Positions 11,092-23,660 are shown, counted from the first letter of the stretch. The stretch is DNA of 64,000 nt from Sophora flavescens (GCA_030762895.1 CM061063.1:58545196-58609195), one strand, 5' to 3'. Translations and numbers: made by a program. The notes: a model not told the origin generated them from the sequence alone.

Positions 11092-12312
11092 CCATCGATG
11101 CTCGATTAACTAAAGCATTGATAGTTAATTGTTTTTCGACTTTTAGATTTTGAGTTGGTTATATTTTTCTCTATTTGTATGCTTTATTTTTTATCTGATA
11201 CACAATTTTATTATTTTAATCCTTCATTAGATATTAGTTTAAAGAGTTGTAGTTTTTTTGTTCATTTGTTCAAGAAAAATCATTTTATCATGATTTTAGA
11301 CCACATGATGTTGAGTGGGAAAAAAGTCGGATCACCTGCAGAACATTTTGCGGATGAAAGATGGCGTCACCACACAGGCATGTTTTAGTGCGCTAAACCA
11401 AAAAAGAATAAAAATTTGTATTTATTACAATCACATGCGTTACATGGAAAGTTCATAAATCGTTTGATGTTAATTTATAGTAAAGTTGGACACTAATTAT
11501 GCTACAAAGGCTCAATTGTTTTTAATTAAAAACTTGAGACATTGCTACACTAATTTGCATTTGATCCTATTTCTTTAAATTATGGATGCTCAATTAACTA
11601 AAGCCTTATAGTTAAATGTTTTCAAATTTTTGATTTTGAGTTGGTTGTATTTTTCTATCCACGTGCTTTATTTCTTATCCAAGACATAGTTTTATTACTT
11701 TAATCCTTCACTAGATGTTTAGCTTATACAAATGTAGTTTTATTTTGTTTGATTATTCAAGAAAAATCATTTTGTCATCAACTATTTAGACTATTGTCGT
11801 TGAATTTAAAATGAAAGTGGAAATTAAACAAAAGCTGAATCCCCAAACAGAACCTTCGAGAGTTGAGAGGCAACGGCACGCAAGCCTCTTGAGAAGCGAC
11901 ACATTGCGAATGTCTTAATACTTCATTTTCCTTCAAAATATTGTACTTATCACAATCATATATATTTTTTTGTTTGCTAGAACTTGTTGTAATTAGGGTC
12001 TTTAGCTCATCAGTGGTAGGTCTATAAGATGTCCCCCACAAGTTTAGATTATTTGAACTCGTTATGAGACTAAACTTCACTTGGATGCTTATTCACAATT
12101 CAGGTTCTTCGTCTATTTCCAAAAATATGTTCTGCGGGATTCGAATCAAGGTCCTTCCCACAAGCTCGACTTGTGGAACCAAGTGTGCCCACCCATTGAG
12201 TGTATCTATTACAATGATCATATGCATTACTTGCAAAGTTCATAAATCTTTTGATGTTAATATGTGGTAAAGTTGGACACTAATTATGCTACAAACTCTC
12301 AATTGTTTTCGC
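11092..12312. repeat. Intron 1 internal duplications
   Basis: About 195 bp starting near GATGCTCGATTAACTAAAGC (11097) recur, diverged, from about 11585. A second pair, around AAGTTGGACACTAATTATGC, lies near 11484 and 12270. These show that the first intron (10864-13028) of the ULT-like gene grew by local duplication before the segmental duplication, since copy B has the same structure. Confidence 0.6.
12060..12200 (-). mobile_element. Candidate second SINE-like unit
   Basis: On the minus strand a box A-like TGGGCACACTTGG is followed about 35 bases later by a good box B, GATTCGAATCCC, with a tRNA-like stem in between (CCACAAG/CTTGTGG). I could not find target repeats or a clear tail. The copy-B equivalent is at about 58800-58940. 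Confidence 0.35.
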
Positions 12313-13029
12313 TGAAAAATTGTTTCAATAGCACTTTGTTGTCATTTGTTGGATTGGATGTGCTCGATGTCTTTGTTTATTATATTGTCTTTGTCCAGAG
12401 AGTAGAGACAGTAGAATAATAATTAGTCAATGATGTTGGTTTTACCAGTAAAGGTTGAAATATTTCGTTTCAAAGACTTTCGAATCATTTTATTTTTTTA
12501 TTAGAAATCCTCGAAATGGAAACCATCTCCCTTTCTGTAAACATTTTTCTTTGTAGAAAATACTATAATTAATAAAAATAAGCATTCAATTTACAATTTG
12601 TAAAAGATGATCTCAACTCAATTATGCTAAATTATTAGTGTTAATTAAATAATTAAATCTATGATTTGTTTAACCAACAACACCAATCTCTGTATGACTA
12701 AAACAACTGAAAAATAAGTTTATATTTTTCAGAAGAGAATATTCGTAGAAACAACCATGGAAGGATACATCATACATGGAATGATGTTACTGCACTGATT
12801 TTGTGTTATGTTTTTTAGTCATTGGTTAGATACATTTTCTCACTGACATGATCCCATTTTCTATTCTATCTACCAATTATCATAATAAACAGATCACAAC
12901 CTCTGTTTTTTTTTTTACCCTTATTCCATAAACAATTTTACTTACACGCAAAACTTCCTTTTTCTTTCCTTTCTTTTTCCAAATTATTGTAATTCAAAGC
13001 TAACTAATGGTCTATCTATTTTGCGCAGG

Positions 13030-13499
13030 ATGGAACGCAAAGGAGCTATTAACGAAAGTAACGAAGGTAAATCCCCTTTGCCCAACACAAACAACTAAAG
13101 GTTCGATACAGGAAATAATAAGATAATTACAAACTGTTGAAATTCCAAAACCATTTTTCCAAAAAGAAAGAATACTTTAATGGCAAATATATTGGAGAAA
13201 TATTCATTGTATATAGTAGGCAGGATCTTGAACTTGTGAGTTTAATTTAAACTTACTAGGTGTTTCATTAATTATCTATGATATTTATTGAATACTTTGT
13301 TACATTTTGCAAATATTTGGAATGCTTTATTTGACCTGAGACCCAAGACCCCTAATTTTTTACTTATAATCTTTATTAGTCAGTTATAATTTTGCAAAAT
13401 AAAAAAATTATAATTGATTAATAGAAAGTGTAATAAATAATTTAGAGTGTCAATAACATTACCCTTTTTCATCTTTTCTTTTATATATATATATATATA

Positions 13500-13547
<48 letters not shown>

Positions 13548-16264
13548 GAAGGCTGGCATGGAAACACATGCCTACGTAATTTAGGTTATTTTGGTTCAAG
13601 AAAATATTTTCTATTCTTATATAATTGCAAAAGAAAAAAAAATCATTTTTTTTTAAAGATTTGTATACAAAATAATGAAAACAATGTTGTGTTGTTTTGA
13701 GTTTTCTTGTATAAATATTTGAAATTTTTTACTACTTGAAAAATCATTTATACCATGATTTCTGATTTGTTGACAGTAAAAAACTTTACACTGACAGTAT
13801 TAAACTCTTACTAATATCAGTTATGTGAATGAATGCTTTTTATTAAAATCTGAATTCAATCCTTATTTTGAAACACTCTACCCTCGGTGTCATGTGTGCG
13901 TAGATTAGTGGATGGAGATCAGCATGTTTATGTGTTTATGCCTTCAGCATTTTCTTTACGTCACACACTTTTGTTTTATAATTAAACTTAATTTTGTCTA
14001 TAATTCTTGGCTTGGAATTATTTTCGTTATGAAGAAGCAAGAACATGGAAACGAAGAAACCTGGCTGTGCTTGAAAAAGGTGGTGTGATAAGTTTCAACA
14101 AAGAAGAGCTAAAAACTATCCAAGGTTTTGAAAAAGGAACTGACTATATTGAGGTTGTTTGCGGCTGCACAAGCAAAAAGTATGGAGATTTCAGTGGGAA
14201 GCTTAGAATCAGTGACAAAGGTCAATTTTCGATCACTTGTGAGTGCTTGCAGGGGTGTACCATAGGCAAGTATTTCTCTATACCCTTTTATTTCTTCTTT
14301 AGTGCAGGGTAAAGCGTAGTCTTTTTTTTTTATTCTTTTTGATAACTAGAAAATAACAAATAGCATGAAGATATTTTTTTATGGTACTTGTGACATTGAG
14401 CAATTATAAGGGAGAAAAGTAAATTATATGGATCCTATAAAAGAAGTTAAAGTTGAATGCAGCATGTCTCCGTGGAGATATTGAGCTAAAAACATCACTG
14501 TCATTGTGTTGGTTCATTAGTATACTTTAGTAAAAAGAACCACTCTATTTTTACTGAACTGTTAATTACAGGTTTGATATGTTTAATTGCAGATAAACTA
14601 AATATTTCTGGCAACTTTAGGGCATGTTTGGTTTGTTTCTTGTTTCCCGTTTTAATTTCCTATTTTTAGAAATAATTACAATAAAAAAATTATAAAAACT
14701 GTCACATTGTTTTTATTTTTTTCTTGTTTCTAAAGATTTGGACAGGAAACATTGAAAATAACTTTTTGTTTGTTTTCACTATTTCCTGTACAAATATTTG
14801 AAAACAAGTAATATAATGAAAATAAAGTAACAATTTTATAATTATTTCTAAAATCGGGAAACTGTAAATAAACCAAACAGACCCTTATGTTGTAAGTTCT
14901 TCAACTTCAGTGTATCATATAAAGAGATGGGTTCATTTAATAAGTGTTATTCTCTTTGGACTTTGGATACCAATCCATGGAATTGAGAGAAACTTCATTT
15001 TCTGAATATATTATAGTGGTAAACTAGTAATTGTTAAATCCTAGTATATAAATGTATGTTGAGGAGTACAAAATCTAGGATCCTTCCCGTTCTTCATTAG
15101 TTCATTTCCTTTGACTACTTTGTTACAAATGTCTGTGTATGCCCTTATGAGTACGAGGTAAGGAATTTCATTTTAACCACAAAAGTTGTTTTATTTGGAT
15201 GTAATGCATTATTTGGTCATTACATTATACCATTATGCTGTTATTGATTCTTTTAGTAACAACTAATAAGCAAGCAAAAAAATATTAAATTTGCCGGGTT
15301 TTTTTCTTTGCAACGATTAGTGAATGTCACTCCAGTAGAATTTGAGAAGCATGCTGGGAAACAAGGAGCTGAAGGATGGAAAAACAACATTTGGGTTCGT
15401 GATGAAAAAGAAGACAGAGTTCCTCTTTGGAGGACACCTCTGTTGAAGTACTACACACATCAAGCAAATGTGGCTAACTGGATAGATGCAGCAAACAGAA
15501 AACGTAATTTTCACAAGGATGAATTCATGCGTTGTTCAAGTTGCAAAAAGGAGCGCAGGTTTCGATTCACGACTAGGCAAGAAATTGAGAAGTATCATGC
15601 TGCTGCTCTGACTAACAAAATGTGGAAATGTTCTGATTGGCCTTATCATAAGTAAGTTCCTCACAACCAAGTCAACCCTTAAGCTTAATGATATTGAACT
15701 CCCTTATATCATAATAAGGTGTTTAGATTCTCTTGTAAAGTTTCTAATCCTATACCTTCAAATGTGAATATAATTTTGATCTACTAAACACTATCACTAT
15801 TATTCAATTATGCCATTTATTTAAACTCTTTTGATGATGTATCATCACATGATCAGATAATAGCATATGTTTTTTTATGAATCATATAATTAAACTAGAA
15901 AAGATAAATAGTTCAATACTAGTCTTCATAAGAGTTTCATATGTTTTGACTCGAACCAAAACAAACCTTCACAGATTGAAAATTAGCCTATCGTAAACTA
16001 CAATACTGAAAGGTGCCAATTTCCTACTTGAGATCTTTTTCAATATGTATGTTAATGGATGTAATGTGAGGATTTTTTTCATGTTTCAGACTAACCTGCG
16101 ATGATGCTGAAGAGCGATTCAGTCAGAGGACCTGCAGGGGCTGTTTTCAGCCTTCAGATAGCCCAAGCTGGCCATTTTGTTATTGTGCAGGCTGTATCAA
16201 GTGCCGCTTTGAGAACTGTGGTTGCCAACAATGCAGAGACTTCATGCTATTTGCAGAACCTTAG
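13030..16264 (+). CDS. ULT1-like: ULTRAPETALA1-like SAND-domain protein
   Basis: ULT proteins are plant trithorax-group chromatin factors that counter Polycomb silencing and limit shoot and floral meristem size, acting in nucleus and cytoplasm. Coding exons are 13030-13066, 14035-14265, 15321-15651 and 16090-16264: 257 codons plus stop, near the usual 230-240 residues. Exons 3 and 4 carry the SAND-like half (DYIEVVCGCTSKKYGD, then VEFEKH and WKNNIW). Exon 5 is the cysteine-rich B-box-like tail (RGCFQPSD, CYCAGCIKCRFENCGCQQC). All splice phases agree. Intron 3 uses a GC donor (ATAG/GCAAGT). The chosen ATG has A at -3 and G at +4, but an out-of-frame ATG lies upstream in exon 1. There are no stops or frameshifts. 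The acceptor of exon 3 could alternatively be 14038. Confidence 0.88.
13486..13547. repeat. Compound (TA)n(TG)n microsatellite
   Basis: A short (TA)n tract runs into about 23 TG repeats (13502-13547) in ULT intron 2. The copy-B locus (60226-60294) has only AT repeats and no TG tract. Confidence 0.9.
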
Positions 16265-16904
16265 GCACATACTGTGTCTTTCCTGGCTGAGCTGACTCAT
16301 TGCACCTTGTGGGAAAAAATAAAATAAAATCTGATGGTGCCAGAGAAGGCAATTAACTTTGCTTGTCCTGTCATTGGTTAGTAATAAACATTGGTGAATT
16401 TCTATGGTGGTATCAGAAGTCTTTCCCCATTTACTGGGAAAAGGCTTAGCTATAGTTATTGTATCTCTCAGTTGATCTCACCAGAACTAGTTCCCTCTGA
16501 ATAATATGCTAGACTTTGGCATGATATTAACCACCAACCTATACAGGATTGCATATTGCTGTTTCAAATTATCCTTAGTGCACTGCCTAGTAGTTACTAG
16601 TTAGTGTTTAGAATGATCTGATTATTTAAAAATCTAAATTTCATATTTAGAACTTATTAAAAAAGAGGAATTCAATTTAAATCAAATTTTGTGTTTGGAA
16701 CTTGTCAGAATATGAATCACTAAAAGCAAAAACTATTTATGTCAAATCAAATCAAATTTTAACAAATATAATTTCTAAAACAAAAAGTAGAATGTTCATG
16801 AGATTTTATGGACTGCAGGCAAGAGGAAGCTCGAGTAGTGGATGGTGAGGCGTGGATCCCACAACTATGATTTATTTATTTATTATTTATTTGGTATAGA
16901 AATA
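16265..16904. other. ULT 3' flank and intergenic DNA
   Basis: The 3' untranslated region and terminator of the ULT-like gene are presumably within the first few hundred bases. I see an AATAAA-like stretch near 16317 and no other gene. Confidence 0.45.
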
Positions 16905-17128
16905 TGGGTGGCAAAACGGGTTGGGCCCGACGGGCCAACCCACTTAACCCATTTTTTTTGATGGGACGGGCCATACTTTTCAACCCTTCTTGACCCGCCC
17001 AGCCTAACCCGCCATTAAACGGGGCGGGGTATGGTTTACAACCCACTTTTAATTTTCAACCCGCTCCACCCCACTTTAAGCAGGTTGACGGCAGGGCGGG
17101 GCAGGTTGACCCGTTTAGCCATCCCTAT
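16905..17128. mobile_element. hAT-type MITE
   Basis: A 224-bp GC-rich island is flanked by the exact 8-bp repeat TAGAAATA (16897-16904 and 17129-17136). Its ends are imperfect inverted repeats: GGGTGGCAAAACGGGTTG at the left and, reading inward from the right, GGGATGGCTAAACGGGTC. Multiple internal GGGCGGG and ACCCGCC motifs are present. An 8-bp target repeat with such ends is characteristic of hAT elements. No coding capacity. Confidence 0.85.
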
Positions 17129-17136
17129 TAGAAATA

Positions 17137-17729
17137 TACTTGAATCAAGACAGCTGGCCTCAATGGGGACTTGATACATTCGGGACATTTAGTGCTCCTT
17201 TTTTACATTCCAAACACACTATAAACGAATTCAATTAGAATGAATGACAGCAAGGGAGATCTTGGGATTAGAAGTGAGTAAGTTAATTTGAAACAAAACG
17301 ATGCAACAATTTCTAGTGCAGATTGGACTATAGACCTTTTTCTGTATTTCAAGAAGGATACTAAAATATACCTGATAAGGATGCTGTAGTAATTAGAATT
17401 TTGATTTTATGGTCATGACTGTAGTAATAGAGTTAAGATTAGATGTGTCAAAGTTGGCCTTATTAGTCCCCACAAGCAGGTATAGAAAGTCCACATGTTA
17501 AATGGCTGCTAATCCTACAACTCCACTATTTGGGCAGACACAAATAACAAATTCCCAAAAGGTTTCATGGATATCTTGAAACCTTTCCACGAAAACAAGT
17601 TATTCCCTCTTTAAGTAAGGAATCTTACGTACCCATGTTATTTGACTTACTGTACATTTTGACACACTAGAGTCTTGGTTTAAAATAGGCATCTCCAGAG
17701 AATCCCTGGAATTTATTACTGCTCTAATT
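17137..17729. other. Intergenic, 3' flank of thioesterase gene
   Basis: This lies between the hAT MITE and the minus-strand thioesterase stop codon. It probably includes the thioesterase 3' untranslated region. No other gene is recognised. Confidence 0.45.
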
Positions 17730-18971
17730 TCACAGCTTTGCATACTTCTTGAGCTTTTCGCTATTAGCTTTCGCATGCTCAGGCATTGGAATGTTGCATA
17801 CAAGAGTAACTCTAGAAGATGATAACAAGATTTTGTCCTTGGGCTTTGAAAGATCAGTCTTCCATAGTTGCACCTCCCACACCTGTTCAAAAATCAATAT
17901 TACAAGATTGATATTTAAAAAAATGTCACAAAGGTTCACACATTATCATCCTTTTTTCTTGAAATATTACTAAATTAACCCAGACGGAAAAAAAGAGGAA
18001 AAATACTAGACAAGAATTTGCCTGAATGGTTTTGCCAAGATTGATGGGGGTGGCTTCAGCATAAACAAGGTCACCAAGTTGAGCGGGTTTCATGTGGTTG
18101 ATGCTAAGTTGAATCCCAGCAATCCTTTGAAAACCACAGGCCATGTGGGCTCCAATGCTTGCAATACCCTCTGCTATCATAGCTGATACCCCTCCATGTA
18201 AAACCTTGAAACCCTGCTAAATTTTGCTTAGTTACGTACATTAAATCATCCTTGTGATTCAGAACATGTTTGTTTCCACCTTCCCCACATCTAAAATCCC
18301 ATTTGGAGCCTTAAAAGTAATACCAACATATTTGGCATCCATGACACAAGTGACTTTTAAGAAGAGTCAAATATTCCTAATAATATAATAATAATATATG
18401 ATTGATTGACACCATACTAAATATTTACACCATATGAAAAAGCAATATTAACATGTGTTTATTATTTGCATGTGTATTTTACAAAGAGACTGAACCTTTC
18501 CCCCTCAAAATCCAAATTTAACATACACAACCAACATGATCAAGGTATTGTATTGTTTCGCAATAACATATTCAAACAACACTATCCAAACAACATACAT
18601 CACTTCTTCCAACATGAGCTGCAAGAAGGCGAAGTTAACAAAATTAACTTCAACAACTTTTTTTGCTTTTTTATAACAAAAATAACTTTAACAACTTTGA
18701 TAAAAAAAACGCACACACTAAAACAGACATGTTAAAAATGCAATTTTAAGAAATAAAGTTTGGTGCAAGAATAAGAAAGCAGAGTGAGAGATGTGATCGG
18801 TTTGTAGTAAAGAAAGACAAAAAGTGGGTAAACCTGACAAGCCTTGAGGGTAACTGGAAGACGGCCAGTGACCTTGTTGGGTGATAATTCATCGATCTCG
18901 AATCCAATTGCATGAAGAGGAGCATCTAGATCAGCAGTCTTAGGTGATGATGACGCGTGGTTCTCCTCCAT
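17730..18971 (-). CDS. DHNAT1-like: 1,4-dihydroxy-2-naphthoyl-CoA thioesterase, peroxisomal
   Basis: This hotdog-fold enzyme hydrolyses DHNA-CoA to DHNA in phylloquinone (vitamin K1) synthesis, a step that plants carry out in peroxisomes. Exons are 18971-18834, 18213-18022 and 17882-17730, all phase 0, giving 160 residues, the normal length. Exon 1 gives a charged N-terminus and the HAIGFEIDEL segment. Exon 2 carries the family motif VLHGGVSAMIAEG. Exon 3 ends in AKL, a type-1 peroxisomal targeting signal. Intron 2 has a GC donor (CAG/GCAAAT) with a normal AG acceptor; no GT donor nearby would keep the frame. No stops or frameshifts are seen. The ATG at 18971 is the first in frame. Other acyl-CoA thioesterases of this fold are possible, but length and tail favour DHNAT. 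Confidence 0.87.
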
Positions 18972-20266
18972 CAATGATGCTTGTTAATTGCTTCTCACTC
19001 TAGTGCTTTTCAACTACATAAACCAGCCGCCTGTTGAGGAATTTCGTTTTGGCGGATGAATAACATAATAACCTATGTTGGGACTGATACCTGCACCGCG
19101 CGTAATTTACAAGTCACCAATATGCTGTTTATTATATCTTTTATGTATTTTTAAAGGGGAATTATTTTTGAACACCTCCCCCATGGCCATGGGACACGGT
19201 ATGCACACCTAATGGGAGGGTGTTTTGAGCTTTAAAAAGAGTATTTGATAGAGAATAAAATAATATATATGTGTAGACAAGTATAAATATATGATGTTGG
19301 GCATTGATTTTGGGTATACAAATATAAGTCTTTTTAAAATATGTATATTTGCAAGATATAAAAAATAAGTGAAATATAAAAACAAGAATTATATTGTTAT
19401 ATCTTGTTACAACTATTGATTAAAATTATATGATTTTAATTGTAATTATCTTAAAAGTTATGTATGAATAATTTGTAATTTGTCAATAATGTAAAAATAT
19501 ATATATTAATAATGTATAATAATCCATAAACATTAATCCATAACACAATAATTAAACAAAAACAATAATATTTAACACAATCATCCATACGGCTTGGGAA
19601 TGATGTGATTCGAGTACTACGGCAGTCAATTTTCAGGGAAAAAATAAGGGTAGTGAAAAAAAAATAGAACATTTGGTTTATATATGTAAAATGATATTTT
19701 AGTAATTTCACCTTAGTGGATACCTGTGGATATGGATACTACAATACCCGTCCTCCCTTCATTAATAAACGGGTAGAGAAAATATCCATTTAATTTATCC
19801 ATGAATACCCATTAACGTATCAATTTTCTACCCATTATAGATATTATACACGAATATCCGCGGATACGATTAAAATTTATATATATCATTATGTTTTGCC
19901 AACCAATTGATCAACTACACACGTCTTCTATCCTTGTTTGGACATTTTGGTGAACCAGTTGAGCACTTGAGCTGCTATTGTTAGCACAAGAATGGGCTGG
20001 AAGCAGTTTGACAATAGGTGTACTATAACTAGCTTGAAAACTTTTGCGATACAATATAATTGGACTAGGATGCAGAGGTTGCAACTTGTAAGTTTTAACC
20101 ACTTGAAGCAACCACTTTGGTATGTCTAGGATATTACAATTTAGCTGAAAACAAACTTACTCAGCCCAAAATTGTTAACACGAGTGATGGACCACAAGTA
20201 CATCATTTGGATATTCAAAATTATCAGAATTTACAGACAAAACTGATGAGCAGTTAGTTTTATCAA
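18972..20266. other. Intergenic region upstream of thioesterase
   Basis: AT-rich DNA that should contain the thioesterase promoter just right of 18971. At 19712-19880 there are repeated GGATA and ATACCCG motifs in both orientations (for example GGATACCTGTGGATATGG and ATATCCGCGGATACG), suggesting a decayed hAT-like element, but no ends or target repeat could be set. No gene is seen. Confidence 0.4.
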
Positions 20267-23026
20267 TCAATCATCTTCATAGAGCACGGTAAAGTCTTCT
20301 AAATTACTTTCTTTATTCATTTTGTGGAATTCATCAATCTCAACCAGTAACAAAGGATCATTCACTACCTTAAACTTCCAGTGACCTTTTATCCCATACT
20401 GATACAAAAAACAAACAGTCTATAAGTCACACTTGAATGATGGCTAGGAAACCATCATTGCTGGAAATAGAGATACGGTTAGCGCTGCCCAAATCAAATG
20501 TATTAACTTACTAGTATTAGTAAAATTAAAATATACGAATCAATGTTGCAACTAGGGGAATAGCATTGAAATAGAGTTAGCCAATGGCTTATGCATACGA
20601 GGCAGATGTCAAAATGACTTACCGATAGAAGATCAACACCGGCTGGTTTGAGATTGGGAAACTCTGCTGCTAGGTTCTACAAAAACCAACAGTTACCATA
20701 AATTGCTTACCTATGTTTTCAAAATGAAACAAAAACTGGTAAAAGAAACCAGAGAACATCGAATACCTTCGGTTTCATTGGAGCACCGAGCTTTTCAACA
20801 AAGTCGCAAACAGAAGTCAGTCCAGGCCAAGTTTGTTCTGTTGGAGTACCAAGCAAGCTTCATAAATAAAATTTCCAATTATTAGTTGAGTTGCATCATT
20901 AGGCGCAGATAAACCGTACAAATACTTGATGTATTATGATAAAAATAACCTAAATATCTCATTTATTATGTCCCATTCATTTGAACCAGTGAACAGACGC
21001 CGACCAATAACCTGCTCAGCAAATATACAACCCGCAGACCATATATCAACTGGAGTTGAGTATTTGGTGTAGCCAAACAGGAGTTCAGGTACCATATAGT
21101 AAAGCGAACCCACCTGATAATAGAAAAGAAAATTGTAAAACATTTCAAATGATCCCTCAAATTCAAAGCTAGTCCCCTACATATACTTTCAAGATAATAT
21201 TGCTGGAATGTTTCTAGGATTCTATTAAGAAAAAATAAAGTATCATACTTCATTAGAATACGATGAAAGAGGAACATCAAAAGCTCTAGCGGCACCAAAG
21301 TCTGCTAGCCTCTCTGTACTTGTAGCGAAATGAATCAGAACATTCTGAGGTTTCAAATCTCTGAAGAAATTTGTGAGAATGGCAGTATTCTAGTGCAGAA
21401 AGAATTTGATGTAGAATATTCTGCAAAGACAAGAGAAGAATGGAATATGGTGAAATAGCAAAGTGATTATTAAACAGTGGAATCCCTTGTCTTTAATATT
21501 GTAATATACAAGACATAGTATATAATTCTCAAACCTCACACAACAAGTAAAGATCTCTATCAAAACCATGTCTAATTGTTCGGTTTCATTGTTTTTTCCC
21601 CTCCTTTTCTAACTCTGAGAATATGACAGGAACTGAATTCTACTAGATAGAAATTAACCAATCAAAGGGAGTTCAGCTCCTTACAATCGAAGAAAACCAT
21701 CAATCCAATCATGTCAGAATCCTCCCGATCCACTCACATATTGCCATCTGTACTTTATGTTATATTGCAGCCCATTAGTGTGAGCATTCTCAACATTTCC
21801 CATCCTATCCGTGGTTCTAACATAATAATTTGCTGAGTTTCACGGTCACGTTATGAAACCAATACAAGGAAGAAAAAAAGCTGCATCTCAGAAAAGCAGA
21901 AACAAATATGGATACATCCTTTTGATAGAAATTAACATAAAACAAAAATATGTCCAAGTGTCATTGCATTTCCGCTAAATATTCAAGCAACTCCTTAATA
22001 AGTTAATATGGTGATTGATTTAACTTGTCATAAAGCAAAAAATTGACTTACTTTTACCAGACGTGGATGCCTAAAAGTCGATTGACGATTCATGAATTTA
22101 TGCAGATCATATTCAAAATACTGAAAAACAAGATACAGATCATCGCCACTGTTTAGCACATCCAACAATCTGTTACCAGCAAACACAATCAACAAACTCG
22201 GTCGTAAATTCACTTCTGTAATCATTGCGTATGTATATGTACATGATAAAATCTATATGTTGTTAAAAGGAGGAAATCAAATGGTAAACAAAATTGACCT
22301 ACAGGAAAAAAAAGTAGCAATGCACTAAACATCGAATCAAATCATCAAAACAATCATATTTAATTCGATATATGCTAAAAACTGTTTGACATAAGGGAAA
22401 CAAATTCATATTAAAATCAGACCTAGCATGAATTATGATGAAAGGAAACGAAGAACGAGAACAGAAAAAATCAGAGAAGTGTTTACTTCACAATATTGAC
22501 ATGGTCCAACTCTTTAAGAGCAGAGATTTCTCTTATGTTGGTATAACTCCCTTTATCCCTTAGAATGGTATAACTTGATCAATTCTTTAGTCAAGCAAAG
22601 ATCAATGAGCACATAAACATCACCTATTGCTACCAATCGGATCAAGAACCCGTAATTAAAACTCAACTTTGCTTTGAATATGTCGCGCATCGAACCATTA
22701 AAGTCAATTCTGAAGGACAATTTTACCTAACAATCCATTTCATGTGGAGAAATTGAAATTAAACTGATTGTTAGTTAGTTTCACTGATTAAACACCTAAT
22801 TATCTTTGAACGCATCGATAGAAACATCTATTATCCTAATATAGATCGATTAGAGAAAAAACACACAAATGTAGATAGAAAATTGAAATAGATAACAATT
22901 AGATGAAAATAGAAACCCTAAAAATTCAATTGATTATCAAAACGATTAAGAAAATCAATGATGTTATGCATCTGTATAATCTCACATTGATTCGCGTGGT
23001 TCTGGAGGTGGAATTTCTTTCACCAT
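20267..23026 (-). pseudogene. CDKA-like kinase gene, P-loop missing, frameshifted
   Basis: Eight exons with mutually consistent phases: 23026-22986, 22558-22487, 22169-22052, 21420-21249, 21113-20950, 20857-20767, 20676-20623 and 20398-20267. The predicted product resembles cyclin-dependent kinase A from its PSTAIRE-helix region (YTNIREISALKELDHVNIV) through DLYLVFQYFEYDL, DLKPQNVLI, LADFGAARAF, YSTPVDIWSAGCIFAE and LLGTPTEQTWPGL. CDKs drive the cell cycle when bound to cyclin. Odd points: no glycine-rich loop or ATP-anchoring lysine; a 2-bp deletion in exon 4 removes the histidine of HRD and shifts the frame to an early stop; the activation segment reads SLYYMVPE instead of TLWYRAPE; the last exon encodes 43 residues unlike the kinase C-lobe. 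Probably a recently dead or chimeric gene. Confidence 0.78.
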
Positions 23027-23122
23027 CGTAGAGAGAGTGAGTGAGAGTATGCGAAAGGGAGAGAGTGTTTGAATTGAGTTATAGTATTCGACTTATAAGT
23101 TGTTTTTATGCTCAAACAGGAA

Positions 23123-23131
23123 TTTCCCGCC
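23123..23131 (-). promoter_or_regulatory. E2F-type site upstream of CDK-like gene
   Basis: TTTCCCGCC on the plus strand (GGCGGGAAA on the gene strand) lies about 100 bp upstream of the predicted ATG at 23026. It matches the E2F/DP consensus found in S-phase and cell-cycle promoters, which fits the kinase family downstream. Confidence 0.55.
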
Positions 23132-23159
23132 AAAAAGGGGTGGGATCACTTGCTCTTCC

Positions 23160-23591
23160 ACCCCCACGTCGCCTTCCTTGTGGGTCCCAGTGAAAAGGAC
23201 AAAGGGCTTGGCTCTAAGCGCTAGAGGATATGCAACTAATGCAAGAAAATTCTCTAAAAATATGTGACTGACTAGGTACCATCTATAAATTCTTTTAATT
23301 TTTGTCTTCTATAATTTCACGAAAAATAAAAAAATATAATCAAATAGGGGAGTAAAAATAGGATGATTTAATAGTATTTTATTTTCAATATTTTATATAT
23401 ACTGTTAGAGAGAGCAGACAATTAAAAAAACTGGAAATTAATTTCTTTTGTTTGGCACATTACAGATGAAAAATATTATACGAAAACAAGAAGCATATGA
23501 TTTGAGTCCCAATGTTTTACGGGTTAAATGTAGAAGTCTCCGATTCCCTATTGCATTACTTTTTTTTTTTTATAATCAAAAAACATTTATA

Positions 23592-23660
<69 letters not shown>

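Larger units (their letters stand above)
4278..15657. repeat. Segmental duplication, copy A
   Basis: This block is collinear, in direct orientation, with 54760-64000. It starts at the CACTA insertion point and, in this window, is matched up to the splice donor of ULT exon 4, where the window ends for copy B. Shared landmarks in order are the LTR end with its CTTAT target repeat, a foldback arm, a 184-bp MITE, AT microsatellites, a SINE and ULT exons 1-4. The copies differ by a few percent by eye. With the LINE and one target repeat (3,756 bp) removed, copy A is 7,624 bp; copy B without its solo LTR is 7,646 bp. The match must extend left of position 4278 beyond the CACTA element, out of view. 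Confidence 0.95.

Noticed and set aside
11778..12080. 100-codon minus-strand frame in ULT intron 1, with a similar one at 58521-58784
   Set aside because: It is present in both copies but lies within the duplicated intron, has no family resemblance and overlaps a SINE-like unit. Its conservation is explained by the recent duplication.
14007..14312. 101-codon open frame at ULT copy A
   Set aside because: It is exon 3 with intron sequence on both sides; the first and last residues come from introns.
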